From NCBI GenBank assembly GCA_025526995.1, contig JAHLKG010000005.1, positions 1,527,104 to 1,591,103 on the forward strand: a DNA stretch of 64,000 nucleotides, given 5' to 3'. The stretch's first letter is position 1, and each line of letters opens with the position of its first letter. A model generated the notes under the pieces. It was not told the origin of the DNA, searched no databases, and worked only from the letters and a program-made list of their open reading frames with translations. The stretch is from Powellomyces hirtus (Eukaryota; Chytridiomycota; Chytridiomycetes; Spizellomycetales; Powellomycetaceae). Both the position numbers and the translations under genes were made by a program. Positions 1 to 10,979 of this stretch are shown piece after piece.

Positions 1-254
1 AAAGTGAAGAGAGAGGAACGAGTGAGATTGAGAGTTTGATTTTTCGTATTGTGAATTTTTTTTTCTTTCTTTTTCTTGAGTAGTTTGTTGCGAGAATTGC
101 GAGTGTGATCAAACGCGGAATCGAGCAAGCTGAGCGACAACTGCAAGAGGAAAGTGCCGAAGAGGTAAGCAAGGAAGCAGAACCACACACTCTACATTGT
201 CCCACTGACGTCTTTTCCGCTTTCTTCTTGTCACAGCAACCCAGCATCCTCCGC

Positions 255-1704
255 ATGCTCCCCATCGTCGGCTCGGTTCTCTCCTGGTGGCGGCCCGAAG
301 TGCCGCGCAACCGGATTCCCGTTGCCCGGACCTTCTCCATCGCGACGGGCTTCACGACCATCCCGCTGGATCCCGAACAGCAACAAAATGAGTTATCACC
401 CAATTCGCATCATCAGCAGCCGCGACTGTCGATTAGTTTGCCCCCGAGAACGAATTCGAATCCGCGGAAGGAGTTGGCGGTGGGTGGGAGTAGTGGTGCG
501 AGTGGGGTGGTGGTCAACTCCCCGCCCCCGCCTGCGAATGACGTGCTGGTGGGAGTCGGGAACAAAGAGAGTGGTATGGGGGAGCATGAAAAAGTGGGAC
601 TGGATGCGAATGGATATTTCAATCAGGAACTCGAAAGTGCGTTTGAGGGAGGTGAAGATGAGAGTGAGAATGGGAGGGCGAGTGGAAGTGCGAGGAATAA
701 ATTGCAGCCTGTCCATACGAGACCCCCGTTGCCGCCTCCTTCTCTACAACCCACAGCACCCAAAGAGCAACCTGCGACACCAGTAACAGCGACCACAGCA
801 ATATCAGCAGCGGCAATGACGCCCACCACACCGCCCATTACCCGCGATGTGGCCACCCCACGCCCACGACCGGCCACGCCTATCGATCAACAACAACAAC
901 AACAACAACAGCAACAGTCGCCCCAGCAGAACAGCATTGTGAGCAATAAACCTCATTCTCCACCACAACAATCACCCAAACAACAACAACAACCCGTCAA
1001 ACCGCAACCCTCACCGCCCCGCCTCACCCCGTCAGCCACCCCCTGGTTCCTGCTCGCGACCTCCACCACCCCTCGCCCGGACCCCGTCCCTGAATCCATC
1101 GTTGTCGACGACGAACAGCGCGAACGACGCAGTAGTAGTAGTAGTAGTAGCGGCAGCAAGAGTTTTGATCGGGCGAGACCTGGCAGCGGTGGCAGTAACA
1201 GCCACCGCCGCTCGGCAGGGGCAATGGTGCCGGGAACACCCCCGACCCCGCCGGCGGAGAACCAAGCAGGTAATGGGAATGGAAGTGGGAGGGCGAATGG
1301 GTCGGTGATGGAAACCCCGCAAGCGACGACACCGGGACGTGAGAAGCGGGCAGTGACATTGTCGTCGCCGCCGCCTAAACAGCCCCAACAGCAACAGCAG
1401 AATGCGGGAGGAATGAGAGGGGATGCGACGACGCACCAATACCCGACGAAAGAGGACATTGAGCAAGGCGTGCGTGAGATTTTCGCAGAGTATGGTAAGT
1501 GAACAGAAAATCACACTCCCAAAGAACAGGATCCTGGTTGATCGTCCTTTTGATGACTGATTACCCCCCGCTACAGAAACCCGCATGGCGGAACTCAACA
1601 ACAAGAAAATTCGCATCCTCCTGCAAGACCGCTTTGGCGGCATCGACCTCCGCAACCGCGTTGGCCTCATCCGCGATGTTGTCGATGCGTGCTTGAATGG
1701 ATGA
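255..1704 (+). CDS. Gln/Pro/Ser-rich protein of unknown function, two exons
   Basis: Model: exon 255-1494, intron 1495-1576 (GTAAGT...CTACAG), exon 1577-1704; 455 residues. The ATG at 255 is the first in this frame; a likely intron (165-236, GTAAGC...CACAG) lies just upstream, so either the 5' UTR is spliced or a first coding exon lies near or beyond the window start. The N-terminus (MLPIVGSVLSWWRPEVPRNR) could be a membrane anchor or amphipathic helix. The middle ~350 residues are low complexity: polyQ encoded by CAA/CAG runs (890-915), poly-Ser from AGT repeats (1132-1150), and many Pro-Thr stretches. The spliced C-terminus is compact and helical (ETRMAELNNKKIRILLQDRF) and is probably the only folded part. 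I do not recognise a family. The exon junction restores frame to a stop 42 codons later, which supports the model. Confidence 0.6.
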
Positions 1705-1898
1705 TGGACAGATGCCCCTGCAAACCGGGGAGAAGCAGGCTAAGAAACTATCTATGAATATCTATGATACATTTTATACATACAGACACAAAACAAGAGT
1801 GGAAAAGCAGAAGAATATAAAACCTGTCCTTGACCTACGTAATCTGCAAGACTATCTGAAAAGGATTTCTTTCCTTCTTTCTCTCTTTCCTTTCCCCC

Positions 1899-2475
1899 TC
1901 ACAACTTTGGGGCCGCCAGAAATTTCACATGTCGCCCCACAAACACGTCCTTCCCATCGCTCAAGCGCGTTCCCGTGCACCGCGTGAAGGCCAAGTTCCG
2001 CCCGCGTTTCTCGACGGTGGCAACAATGTGCAGTTCGTCGTCCTGGTGGGCTGCGGCGAGGTACTGCACGTTGAGGTCGATGGAGGACCCGGCTGCGGGG
2101 GAGCCGTGTGCGAGGAGGGCGAGGGTGGTTGTTGCATCCACCAACTTTTGAGAATGGAACAAAAAAAAAAAGAAGTGGAATGCAAGTGGGAGCGTTGGAA
2201 TACATTTATTACAACGACCGCATCGCATTTAAAATGCAGTTTTGTTTTCATTTTCTAGTACTCACGAGTGCAGCACACCCCCCATGCAACGCCCCAAACG
2301 GGTTCAGCATCTCGGGTGTCACGGTGAATGAGAAGCAGACCGAGGCCGGTGGGTGGGTGGGTGGTGCGGGGATGACGGTGAGGGTGGAGAGCGTGGACGC
2401 GCCAAAACCGGCCGTGTCACTGCTAAGGTGGGATAGGATGGTTTGGAGGGATGGGACGTCGGGGGACGAAGGCAT
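1899..2475 (-). CDS. Hotdog-fold acyl-CoA thioesterase, ACOT13/PaaI-like
   Basis: Minus-strand exons 2475-2266 and 2144-1899 (intron with GTGAGT donor, phase 0) give 151 residues, close to the ~140 of the THEM2/ACOT13 family. The diagnostic hotdog sequence is visible across the splice: LNPFGALHGGCAAL followed by LVDATTTLALL, matching the family's N-x-x-G-x-L-H-G-G...D-x-x-T pattern (active-site Asn and Gly and the Asp of the long helix). The second half continues with the strand-rich core (SIDLNVQYL, LHIVATVEKRGRNLAFT). Members hydrolyse acyl-CoA thioesters, often associated with mitochondria; no clear targeting peptide is evident. The start is the ATG at 2475; in-frame sequence further upstream lacks homology. 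It is convergent with the gene at 255-1704. Family assignment is firm, substrate is not. Confidence 0.85.
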
Positions 2476-3542
2476 TTTGAGCGGGATGAAAACAAAAAAA
2501 AAAAAAAAAACAGAAAGGAATGGAGGCAAATGGGGAAGGAAGAGATGGAGTTCAACGGACGCGCGTGACAAACCGCTATAGGGATAGATATAGGATACAA
2601 TCCGTCCACGTGTCACTGGCTGGAACCATCGCCAATGCGAACCAGTTGGTGACGGGCGGATGGACCCGACATTGGCCGTAGGTGAACTACCCACCTGTGT
2701 GCAATGTATCGTAAAATCGCAGTGGTGTCAGAGTGCCAGAAGTCAGAGAGCCCACCTGGGTTGTAAGGTCGCCCTCTCTTTCGGTTGGCCTCTTATGCAG
2801 TCTTGTCCAGGCTCAAACTATCACGGCTATTGTTGGCACCAATGGGGCCTCCAGCATGAACACTGTCATCTATGATATATCACGCCACCAACAACGAGTT
2901 GAAAACCGAGGCCGAGCGTTTTTGATTCGAAGGAGAATATCATCACAATTGTATCGCCAAGACTGGTCCACTCGTCAAGAGCGATTCCTGCCATTTCGCA
3001 GTGAGGAGTCAGTCGATCTCTCTCTGTAGGAATCGTATCTTTGCTTAGGTTTCTCGTTGGTCCTTTTACTGGGAAAATGATGATGACATCATCACTCCTG
3101 TCTGTGTGACATAATGATTCCTAAGCATGCTACATCCAGCGTCCTTTCGTCATGTCCGTCGCCTTTTCACACCTGAACTTTTTCACAACTCTCCGATCCT
3201 TCACCGCTGTTTTGCCGTACCGCACGAGTCCACTCCAAAGCAAGATTGGGTTTTCTAAACAGAAGGTAAGGTGCGAGAAACATTCTGCCGAGGGATGCAG
3301 GGAATCATCATCAACGGGTAACGAACGCTGTTTCAAAGCTTTGTAGTGTGCCTCGCCAAACGCATTTCCCCGAACCCGTCACTACACGGAGGACTAAAGG
3401 ACCAACATCGACGAGGAGTCTCTTATTACTTACCGCTCGGCGCCGCCGCCACGGGAAGGGAACGAAAGAAGCAAAGAAACATCTTTGTCCTCTATATCTC
3501 TCTCTCTCTCTCTCTTTCCGCCACTTCTTCGAAATTGCCACA
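2476..3542. other. Intergenic region, no gene recognised
   Basis: About 1.07 kb between divergent genes (thioesterase on minus, RING gene on plus), so it should hold both promoters. Short open frames occur but none has a recognisable domain or supporting splice pattern. A (TC)n run at 3501-3518 lies just upstream of the RING-gene ATG and looks like a pyrimidine-rich core promoter/5' UTR. Confidence 0.5.
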
Positions 3543-4920
3543 ATGCTCGTCCCTCTTCCTTACGCCATCGAAGACATCCCTCAAACCCCTGCATCCACCT
3601 ACCTCTTCTCCCTCCCGCACGCACCCACCCGCACAGCGTCCCAAACAACCATCACCCACACCCACGCCGTCCACACTCCGCCCCCGCCGCTGCCCAATGC
3701 AACACCGCAACAACAACCACAGAGCGACTCGTACTTTAACCTCCCCACTCGCAAAACAAAACGACCCCACCCGACCTCACCCGGCGGTATATACGAACAC
3801 CTCGTCTGCCCGTTATGTTTTGTTCTCCCGCATCGCATGAGCCTCTTGCCGTGTTGCGGCAACAGTATCTGTGCCGAGTGTGCGAGTGTGTGGGTCAAGA
3901 CCCATCCGACTTGCCCCTTTTGTAGGGCGGACCTGGATGCGGTTGTTAATGGGGCTGACCCGCAAGATCCGCCTACAAAAGATGGGCATACAGACACAAT
4001 GGATGGAGAAGATGTGCCCGGGCATGATATTATCACCATCGAGTCGGTCGATGGAGACGCCGACGACGCAGATCCACAGGTTCAGCCCATCGACCCACTA
4101 TCGGTGGGATCGCCATTACAACAACAACAACCGCAACCGCAGTCTCAAGGGCAATCAATGTCAGACTCCAGCTACCGCGGTGGCGCTCCTGAACAAACCT
4201 CGACCTCAACGCTGGTTTCCCCCGCTACCTCGCCGACACCACCCGCCACATCCCCAGCATCTCCACTGCCTTCCACCGTGCGACCGCGCAAAAAGAAGCA
4301 CCGCCGACGCATCATCCATCTCCCGCCCCAATCCGCTGCCCAGACCTTGCTCGACGACATACCCGTGTTTTGCCCGTTCCGCGAAAAGGGTGCGGACGAG
4401 GCCGAGAATGTGGCGTGGGCTGGCGGGTGTAGGTGGACTGGAAGCAAAAACATTGTGAGGAAGCATTTGGAAATGGAGTGTCAGGGCATCTTGGGTATGT
4501 TTTTACCCAAAACGACGCACCGCTCTGTCCTGCATTTTTTATTGTTCTGATCTTCTTTGATTTCTTTTAGACCCTAATACGCACCACCGCACCATCGACC
4601 TCTCCACACTCGAATTCATCGGCCTCGACACCCCTAAACCTGAACCGCCCCCTACCTCGAACGAGTCCGACGACTCTGACGACGACGATGCCCACGTCGA
4701 GCACGGAACAACGATTGTCCACATCCACGGCAACACGTACGTTGTCACCGATGCCCCGCACCAAACCATGCGCGCCCCGGGTCTCTTTGCCAGCCCCGTC
4801 CGATTGTGTTTCTTGTTTGGAACGTCGTTGTTGATAGTGGTCGTGGCCGTGTATCTCGTCATCCAGAGAGTGAGCACGCCGACTACGATGACGACAACGT
4901 ACATGCCCGGCATGGGGTGA
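3543..4920 (+). CDS. Tail-anchored RING-finger E3 ubiquitin ligase candidate
   Basis: Exons 3543-4494 and 4571-4920 (GTATGT...TTTTAG) encode 433 residues. A RING occupies about residues 89-130: CPLC, then LPCCGNSICAEC, then CPFC. The CCGNS sequence replaces the usual CGH and resembles the RING/U-box-like domain of RBBP6/Mpe1. A second Cys/His cluster (FCPFREK, GGCRWTG, RKHLEMEC, residues ~277-315) resembles the half-finger that follows RINGs in TRAF-like proteins. Between them lie Asp-rich, polyQ and Ser/Pro linkers and a basic patch (RPRKKKHRRR). The spliced C-terminus carries one hydrophobic segment (~396-416, LCFLFGTSLLIVVVAVYLVI), giving a tail-anchored topology with the RING in the cytosol. 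The ATG at 3543 was chosen because it follows the pyrimidine-rich leader; frame extends upstream only through low-quality sequence. Substrates cannot be inferred. Confidence 0.75.
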
Positions 4921-4958
4921 GACGAAGCCTCAACTCAGAAGATGTGTGTCATGCGCCG

Positions 4959-4976
4959 CCCCCCCCCCCCCCCCCC
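4959..4976. repeat. Homopolymer tract of 18 C
   Basis: Uninterrupted run of C just 3' of the RING-gene stop codon. Similar poly-C/poly-G runs occur at 10782-10791, 41093-41100, 44092-44104 and 52543-52562, a recurring feature of intergenic sequence in this genome. Confidence 0.9.
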
Positions 4977-6646
4977 TCGTCCCCGCTTCCGAGCGGTCAA
5001 ATGAAATGTATATACACCACACTACGCTTCCAAACTCAGTCACACGGACTGGATACCGTCATCAGAATACCGTCATACCTCGCCTTCGCCCGCCGGAACA
5101 CGCGCTGTCGACCACAACACAATCTTTACAATACCTCTTGTTACACCGTAATTCTCCCCGCCAACGTTATTTGCTTATGACTCATTGTTGTTGTTTGTGT
5201 TCATGTTTTTGCTTGTTGCATTATCTTTTCCTCCTCGCCCTTGTCCACACCCTCCCGTTTCTATCTACTGTCGCATCTGTAACTTCCCCATCTCTCTGGG
5301 TTGAACCAAACCCTGGCTGGACCATGTTGGTTTCTTGTTTCTTTTCCGTTTCATTTTTGTTGTGTGGGGTTGTCTGTAGTGAATACATCTATTTTCTTCC
5401 TGCAAGAACTTCATCTTGTGCCAGGCGGGAAGAATTGTGATAAACATCACGTGGAGAAAGTGGCTTGCTTACTGCTGCGCCACTCGTGTCGAAGTGTGGA
5501 AATCTTTTTGTCTTTCCGTCCTTCACACTTTTCAAGGCATTTCGAAGATCGTGTCGTTATCCCTCTCCCCTCTCTCTTCCTTGTCTCCTCCGACCCGCTG
5601 CCAGTTGCGAGACGAAAGTGGGTATCTGGGAGGAATCAACGAACAGATAGAAGAATGGATACTGGAGAAAACAAACTCATTTTTCGAGCTCTTCGCGCGG
5701 ATATGGTCAAGTGGCCCGCCAGTCTGGCTCCTCCACTTGATCCCAATTCTCCCCATCTTCCGCGTATCCCATATCGTCCCACTGTGCATGTGTATGTGAC
5801 ATATATGACTGGGCCGCACGTTTTTTTCACCCGCTATCCGCAACCGCTTCCACGGGTACTTGCGGGTCGTAAAGGCGTGCAAGAATGAGAAATCAGAGTT
5901 TTTCCCTCCATTTTTGGGGGGCATTGAGGGGACCAGCGGAAACGCTATTCTTTTCTCTCCACCGCCCTTTCTCTTTCTTTGTGAGGAGGAAGGGCTGGGA
6001 GGCTTTGAATGACATTACAGTACAGAACCAGTATAAAAAGGGTATTGCTCTTATAAATGGGGATTTTCAAAGGATGATAGGAAGGGTAGAATGGATTTTG
6101 AGCGGGAAGGGTCAGTTTGGGGATTGGAGGCAGAGGGTGTTGTTTACCGACAGCATGTTTGTTTCATCAATGGGATGGGATGTGATGAATAGTACATGAA
6201 CGGTGAACGAGTTGATGAATCAAACAATCAATTCCCCAGGAAGGATGGAGAGAGGACAAATAATGCATTTCGTCGTTGGCTACTCCATCTCGGTCGTTGT
6301 CGTTGTCGTAATAAATGGTGGTTGCATCTTGTACGTGTCGCTAAGAAGTAATAATGATGATGACAGACTGCTTGTAAAAAGAAAGGGAGAAAGAAAGAGA
6401 GAAAGAAAGAAAGAAAGAAGGAAAAAGAACACTCTTCTGATTGACTGACTGACTGACTGCATGAACTGCGCGTCGGACACGCGCCAAGCTCATCTCACTT
6501 CGTACTTGCTTTTTGTTTTTGCAACTCAACACCGTAGATCCGCCCACTACATTCCACAGCACATCGAGAAACTGCAGCAGAAACACTCTACATCCCGAAT
6601 CTCGTTATCTCCCTACTTTCCACCCTTTGCAAGAAATTCACAGACA
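4977..6646. other. Intergenic region, no gene recognised
   Basis: About 1.67 kb between the RING gene and the Src1-like gene. Several frames are open for 100-190 codons, but their translations lack domains, codon-usage resemblance to neighbours or splice logic. It includes a GAAA-type purine microsatellite (6378-6426) and a GACT repeat (6442-6457). The last ~150 bases are probably the promoter and leader of the downstream gene. Confidence 0.5.
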
Positions 6647-9466
6647 ATGGCTGGAGGTGGCAGCAGCAGCAAGGACGAGGCCAAGCGCCCAGCCAACGAC
6701 GAACCCGACTACCTCACCGACTCGTTCGACCCCAAAACCCTCAAAGTCCCCCAACTCAAGTCCATCCTCGGACGCCACGGCGTCACGACCCCGACCTCTG
6801 CTCAGAAAAAGGAGGTCTACGTCGACCTATTCAAATCAAACATTACCCCAATACGAGAGCGACTCAGGCAGGAGGCAATGAAAGATCACGGCAAACCCCC
6901 CAAGAACTTTGCATCGGGCGAGACGCTGGTTTTTGATTCGGGACATGGATCCTCTAGCAACCCGACTACCCCTGCTACCACGAGAAAGGGACGCAGAGTC
7001 ACGATGCAGCATACGCCGGCGGCCTTGCACCGCCCTGAAGACGATCCGGAGAGCCCCTTCTCCGAAGACAATATTTTCCAGACCAGCCCGTCGGAAGACG
7101 CGAAAGCGAGGATGTCGACCAAGAAAAAGACGCTGGTCAAGCGCCGCAAGTCGGAAGGTGCTCCTGCGGCTGCGGCGTCCTCCAAATCGGCGCTGGCGAG
7201 CTTGTCGGATTATGTCGATGTCGCGTCCGAGTCTGACGAGGCTGCGGACCAGCTCCCCGTCACCCCTGTGAAGCAGCCCGCCAAGAGAAGTTCGCGTGTT
7301 GCCGCTGCGGTGGCGTCCATTGAACAATCTTCTGTGTTTGTGGATTTGACCGGTTCCGCTCCCGCTCGTCGAGGCTCGACAAGGCGTAAGACGCTGCCCG
7401 CCGATCTCCCTGCTCCCATCACACCCGTCAGAAAGACGGCCGCGGGCAAACGTAAATCACTAGCGACCACGACTCTGAGGCAGGACAGCGATGATTCGGG
7501 CGACAAATCTGATGGCGCCGAGGAGGCTGTCATTGTCAAGCCCGTGAAAAGAAAGGGCAAGGCCCCTGCCACATCTGGAGAATCTTCAGCCAGTACTACT
7601 GGGGCAGCGCAACAGCAGCAGCTGCCCGGGACCCCGGTCCGATTCATGAACCTTCCGGCAGGCACCCCAGCCAACGCAACGTATTCCGATGCGCAGCTCA
7701 CCAGTATTCCCCCTCCATTTGGAAGCGATTCAGCTACTGAAAGTCCCGGCGGAGCAAGCGGCGACAACTGGTCCACCGTGACCCCCAAGACCCCCACTCC
7801 CCCATCTTCCCTCACACCCGTGGACCCCACACGAACCCCCTCGCGCCACCAATTCAGACGTCCCACTGCGACCCTCCCGCGCGGTCGCTCCGACGGCTGG
7901 AACGTGCTCATTGCCCTCGCCATGCTCGCCGTCCTGGCCCTCGGTCACTGGTACTGGGAGCAGAAGGAGGTGCTTGAATTCTGCGACCCCAACGACTCGG
8001 CCAAACATGCCGCACCGTTCCCCGGTTACAACCCTCTGCGTTTTGTTCTCCCCACGTGCAAACAGTGTCCCGAGAACGGCATCTGTGTCGGTCAGACGAT
8101 CCTCTCTTGCGAGCCGGCAGACTATATTCTCAAACCCAGCAAATTGGCAACCCTGGTTCCATCGGCCCATCATTCGCCTTCGTCCTCCCCCTTGCCCTTC
8201 TTCCTTTCCCATCCCACCTGCGTCAAAGACGTCAGAAAACAAAAGGAGGCATTGAAAGAGCAGCAGCATATCGAAACACTCCTCGAGCTCCTTGACACCA
8301 CCGTCCGCACCTGGATCGGGACTGCGGAGTGCGGCGGCTTCAAGGAGAACATTGTCAAACCCGCCCGCAGTAACCGCACGGGCCAAGTGCTTGGAATGCC
8401 CCTTGGCCTCGCCAAGGACGAACTCCGCAGACTCGTGGGAAAGAAATGGCCCGCCGGGAAATTCGATTACTTCTTTGACCGCGCCATTGACGAGATCCGC
8501 GGCAACCCATCCCATGCCAGCACCATCAACCAGGACACAACAACACCACCACTACGCATCGCACCCCCAGAAATCTCAGAACGCATCTCCGATTCAAGGG
8601 ACCAAACTCGACTTCTCCACCCCCACAAACCCCCCATCATGCCATTAACCTGCCGCCTCTCCCGCTCCATCCTCGAAACCTGTCGAGCCTACTGGATGCA
8701 GCTGTCCGGCCTCGGCATCACCTTGGTCTTCTTTGCCTGGTTCTCCCTCAAACGCCAAACGATTGCCCGCGAAGCCCGCATTTCGGCCCGACTCATCCAG
8801 GACGTTCTTGGTGCGGTCGCGGACCAAGCCGACAACCACGCCCTCGATCCGACCCACTACCCGATCCCTGGCATCTCGGTCACCCAGCTCAAAGATCATT
8901 TCCTCCCCGCCCACGCACCACCTCCTCCTCCCAGCTCTAACCAAGACACAACCACCGCGGTGAACGCAGAGGGAGGCATCTTGGATGAAGAAACGGGCCG
9001 AATGCAGTTTTATGTGAGAGACGACGCGGCACGCGATCGGATTTGGGACGATGTCGCGCGGCGCGTTAACAGAGACTCGTCCCTCCGTGAAACGGTCATG
9101 GACCTTGGCGGCCAGTCGCATATGGTCTGGCAATGGATTGGCAGTCATGCCCTCAGTCCCCGTCCTGCGACCCGGAAACAAGCTTCCCTCCTGCATCAGC
9201 AGTCTTCGTCTTCTTCGATCCCGGCATTGGACTTTGGAGCCGCCAAGGAGCACCTCAAGGCCGCCGCCGCTGCTGCATCGTCTTTGTCACCGTCACAACC
9301 GGCATCCGCAGCTGTGAAAAAGAGTGCGGCAAACCCTGATGCGGGGGAGAAGGAACCAAAGCGCGGACTAGCCGACAAGGTCGCGGCCACAGCCCACCAC
9401 GCTGTCGATACCCTCGTCGACGCGGTCGTGCCGGAATTAGATTCGGTCTACCCCAAGGCGTCGTGA
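6647..9466 (+). CDS. SRC1: Src1/Heh/MAN1-type inner nuclear membrane protein with HeH (LEM-like) domain
   Basis: Intronless 939-residue frame; the ATG at 6647 directly precedes the HeH domain. Residues ~21-68 (DYLTDSFDPKTLKVPQLKSI...) match the helix-extension-helix DNA-binding domain that opens yeast Src1/Heh1 and Heh2. A long basic Ser/Thr-rich linker (residues 70-410, KR clusters suited to nuclear import) leads to TM1 (~419-436), then a lumenal region with CKQCPENGICVG and SCEPADY cysteine motifs typical of the Man1-Src1p C-terminal domain, TM2 (~686-702), and a nucleoplasmic winged-helix-like tail ending in Ala/Lys-rich sequence. Family members tether chromatin, telomeres and rDNA to the nuclear envelope and act in nuclear-pore quality control. 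Length and two-TM topology fit fungal Src1. The lumenal stretch TLVPSAHHSPSSSPLPFFLS is unusually low complexity and could be an insertion. Family call is strong; direct orthology to SRC1 rather than HEH2 is not settled. Confidence 0.85.
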   Translation: MAGGGSSSKDEAKRPANDEPDYLTDSFDPKTLKVPQLKSILGRHGVTTPTSAQKKEVYVDLFKSNITPIRERLRQEAMKDHGKPPKNFASGETLVFDSGHGSSSNPTTPATTRKGRRVTMQHTPAALHRPEDDPESPFSEDNIFQTSPSEDAKARMSTKKKTLVKRRKSEGAPAAAASSKSALASLSDYVDVASESDEAADQLPVTPVKQPAKRSSRVAAAVASIEQSSVFVDLTGSAPARRGSTRRKTLPADLPAPITPVRKTAAGKRKSLATTTLRQDSDDSGDKSDGAEEAVIVKPVKRKGKAPATSGESSASTTGAAQQQQLPGTPVRFMNLPAGTPANATYSDAQLTSIPPPFGSDSATESPGGASGDNWSTVTPKTPTPPSSLTPVDPTRTPSRHQFRRPTATLPRGRSDGWNVLIALAMLAVLALGHWYWEQKEVLEFCDPNDSAKHAAPFPGYNPLRFVLPTCKQCPENGICVGQTILSCEPADYILKPSKLATLVPSAHHSPSSSPLPFFLSHPTCVKDVRKQKEALKEQQHIETLLELLDTTVRTWIGTAECGGFKENIVKPARSNRTGQVLGMPLGLAKDELRRLVGKKWPAGKFDYFFDRAIDEIRGNPSHASTINQDTTTPPLRIAPPEISERISDSRDQTRLLHPHKPPIMPLTCRLSRSILETCRAYWMQLSGLGITLVFFAWFSLKRQTIAREARISARLIQDVLGAVADQADNHALDPTHYPIPGISVTQLKDHFLPAHAPPPPPSSNQDTTTAVNAEGGILDEETGRMQFYVRDDAARDRIWDDVARRVNRDSSLRETVMDLGGQSHMVWQWIGSHALSPRPATRKQASLLHQQSSSSSIPALDFGAAKEHLKAAAAAASSLSPSQPASAAVKKSAANPDAGEKEPKRGLADKVAATAHHAVDTLVDAVVPELDSVYPKAS

Positions 9467-9914
9467 ACACGAAGTATCCGACACATGGGAATGGATATGG
9501 GGTAACATGCCCGGTGGAACTAGACCTTTTGAGGGGGACTGAGAGAGCAATGTCTGATAATAGAACGGGAAAGAAATGGAACGAGTGGATGCGGGGGCAT
9601 GAAGAGGGAAATGGGAAATGTGCACTTGGCTATATGTATGTAATAAAGAACGGGAGAGATCACCGCTGAAAAGCAAAGCTATATATAATAGGTACTGCAC
9701 TACACAGGCAATTCATGACAGGTGGTAACCGGGTAACGTGTCCACCGCATCACAAGAGTCCCTATTAAACTTGGCTCTCAAGGCTCTTGGTGGTGAAGGC
9801 GAGCCGGGAGCGAATTCACTGGGCCGTGTCCCGGGTGGAGCGGATGGTCGTTGTGATGCATGTTAACAGGGGATAGTGAAGGTTTGAGTTGGGTGGAAGT
9901 GAAAAACCACGGCT
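9467..9914. other. Intergenic, no feature recognised
   Basis: About 450 bases between two convergent coding regions, presumably the two 3' UTRs. Nothing identifiable. Confidence 0.5.
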
Positions 9915-10730
9915 TTAGCCAGAGAAGGACGCGGCTTCGTACGCGCGTACAGGACCTGCATCGCCAGGCCTGAGGTCCATTTCGTCAAGCATGTCGGTCA
10001 TGAGCTTCATGTGGCTACGCATCGATTGCACGAGATTGTTGACGACGGTTACCGGAACCACAAGAGGCCAACCAACAGTCATGACACCAGACAGGTCATC
10101 GACGTATTGTGTCACCGGGTGCTAATTGATGGCCAATTTCCCCACGGCAATCCTCAATGTAAAAGTCGTTTAGGTTCTCATCACCGTACTTGAGCGACAA
10201 AGTGTCCAATGGTTGCGGCATACGCGGCTTCCTCCGACATCATTATCAAAGCTGCTTTAGATTGCTGGAAGAGTGGTACGACTTGTCGGTCAATCGCCGC
10301 ATTGCCGCCGAAATTCGGGTGTGACGCAGAACGGGCCGCGCGAAGGTGGGCAAAGGTATTGTGGTCGGTAATGTCGAACTTGACCGATTTTTTACGAACT
10401 TACTCTATGTTTCTGCCCACCGTATTGCCCCGCAATAATCCCACTACCTATGTTCCTGTTCTAATACGGTGGGCAGAAACACAGAGTAAGTTCTTAAGAA
10501 TCGCGTATCCTCCGGACTCAACGGCGGCGTCAACTCCCGTGTTGATTGCGGTGCCGTGGCATGGTCGCATTCGGGCACGGCCCAGGCTCCTCCACCGGTT
10601 TCGGTTCGTTCACCTCTGCCCCGTCATCTTCGCTCTCCACCACAACCGGCTCCTCCTCCTCCTCCTTATCATCATCAATAATAACTTGTTCCACGACTAT
10701 CACCACCACCACGTCCTCTGCGGCCGACAT
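9915..10730 (-). CDS. Unrecognised spliced gene; last two exons clear, 5' end uncertain
   Basis: The 3' part is well supported on the minus strand: exon 10378-10190 (FDITDHNTFAHLRAARSASH...GHFVAQ) joins exon 10121-9915 in phase 0 across a 68-bp intron (GTACGG...AATTAG), giving a soluble, mainly helical C-terminus that ends VRAYEAASFSG. Upstream, an ATG at 10730 opens an acidic Val/Glu-rich frame (MSAAEDVVVVIVVEQV, then DDDKEEEEEP) that stops at about 10530. A different frame (ELTPPLSPEDTRFLRTYS, about 10541-10485) would splice in phase to the 10378 exon if GTGTTT at about 10484 is the donor. That intron then contains most of a foldback repeat. Either one more intron is missing from my model or the gene is damaged by a frameshift. 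No domain recognised. Confidence 0.4.
10396..10493. repeat. 98-bp foldback element with 31-bp inverted arms
   Basis: Arms 10396-10426 (starting GAACTTACTCTATGTTTC) and 10463-10493 are reverse complements with one mismatch, separated by a 36-bp spacer. This far exceeds chance and could form a long RNA or DNA hairpin. No convincing target-site duplication flanks it (only TTA on both sides if one base is disregarded). It lies in the predicted intron of the minus-strand gene. It could be a MITE-like element, an RNA hairpin (miRNA-like), or a cruciform-forming site. Confidence 0.75.
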
Positions 10731-10979
10731 TGTGGTGCTAGTGCTGGTGCTGTAGGTTCGTAATGATCGGGAGGGAGGGGGGGGGGGGGGATCGAGACGT
10801 AGATAACTTGATAAGATTTCGGCGAAGGTGGCGAGTAGATGAGTCGGAAAAATTGCTAGGGGAGGCGGGAAGGCGCGAGGGGGCGGGAGAGGGTCGAGTT
10901 CTCTTCCATAAGAGTCGTAGGTTGAGTACAAGTTTGCATGCACTGGCAGGTAATTGCAAGGGGAGAGGGGAACTTTTTT

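Noticed and set aside
5301..5888. 195-codon frame as a gene
   Set aside because: Non-ATG-like composition, no domain, no splice partner, overlaps equally open frames on the other strand.
7210..8515. Two long minus-strand frames
   Set aside because: Antisense shadows of the Src1-like gene.
10209..10763. 184-codon plus-strand frame
   Set aside because: Runs antisense through the foldback and the spliced minus-strand gene; the His/Asn/Leu-rich end is low complexity.
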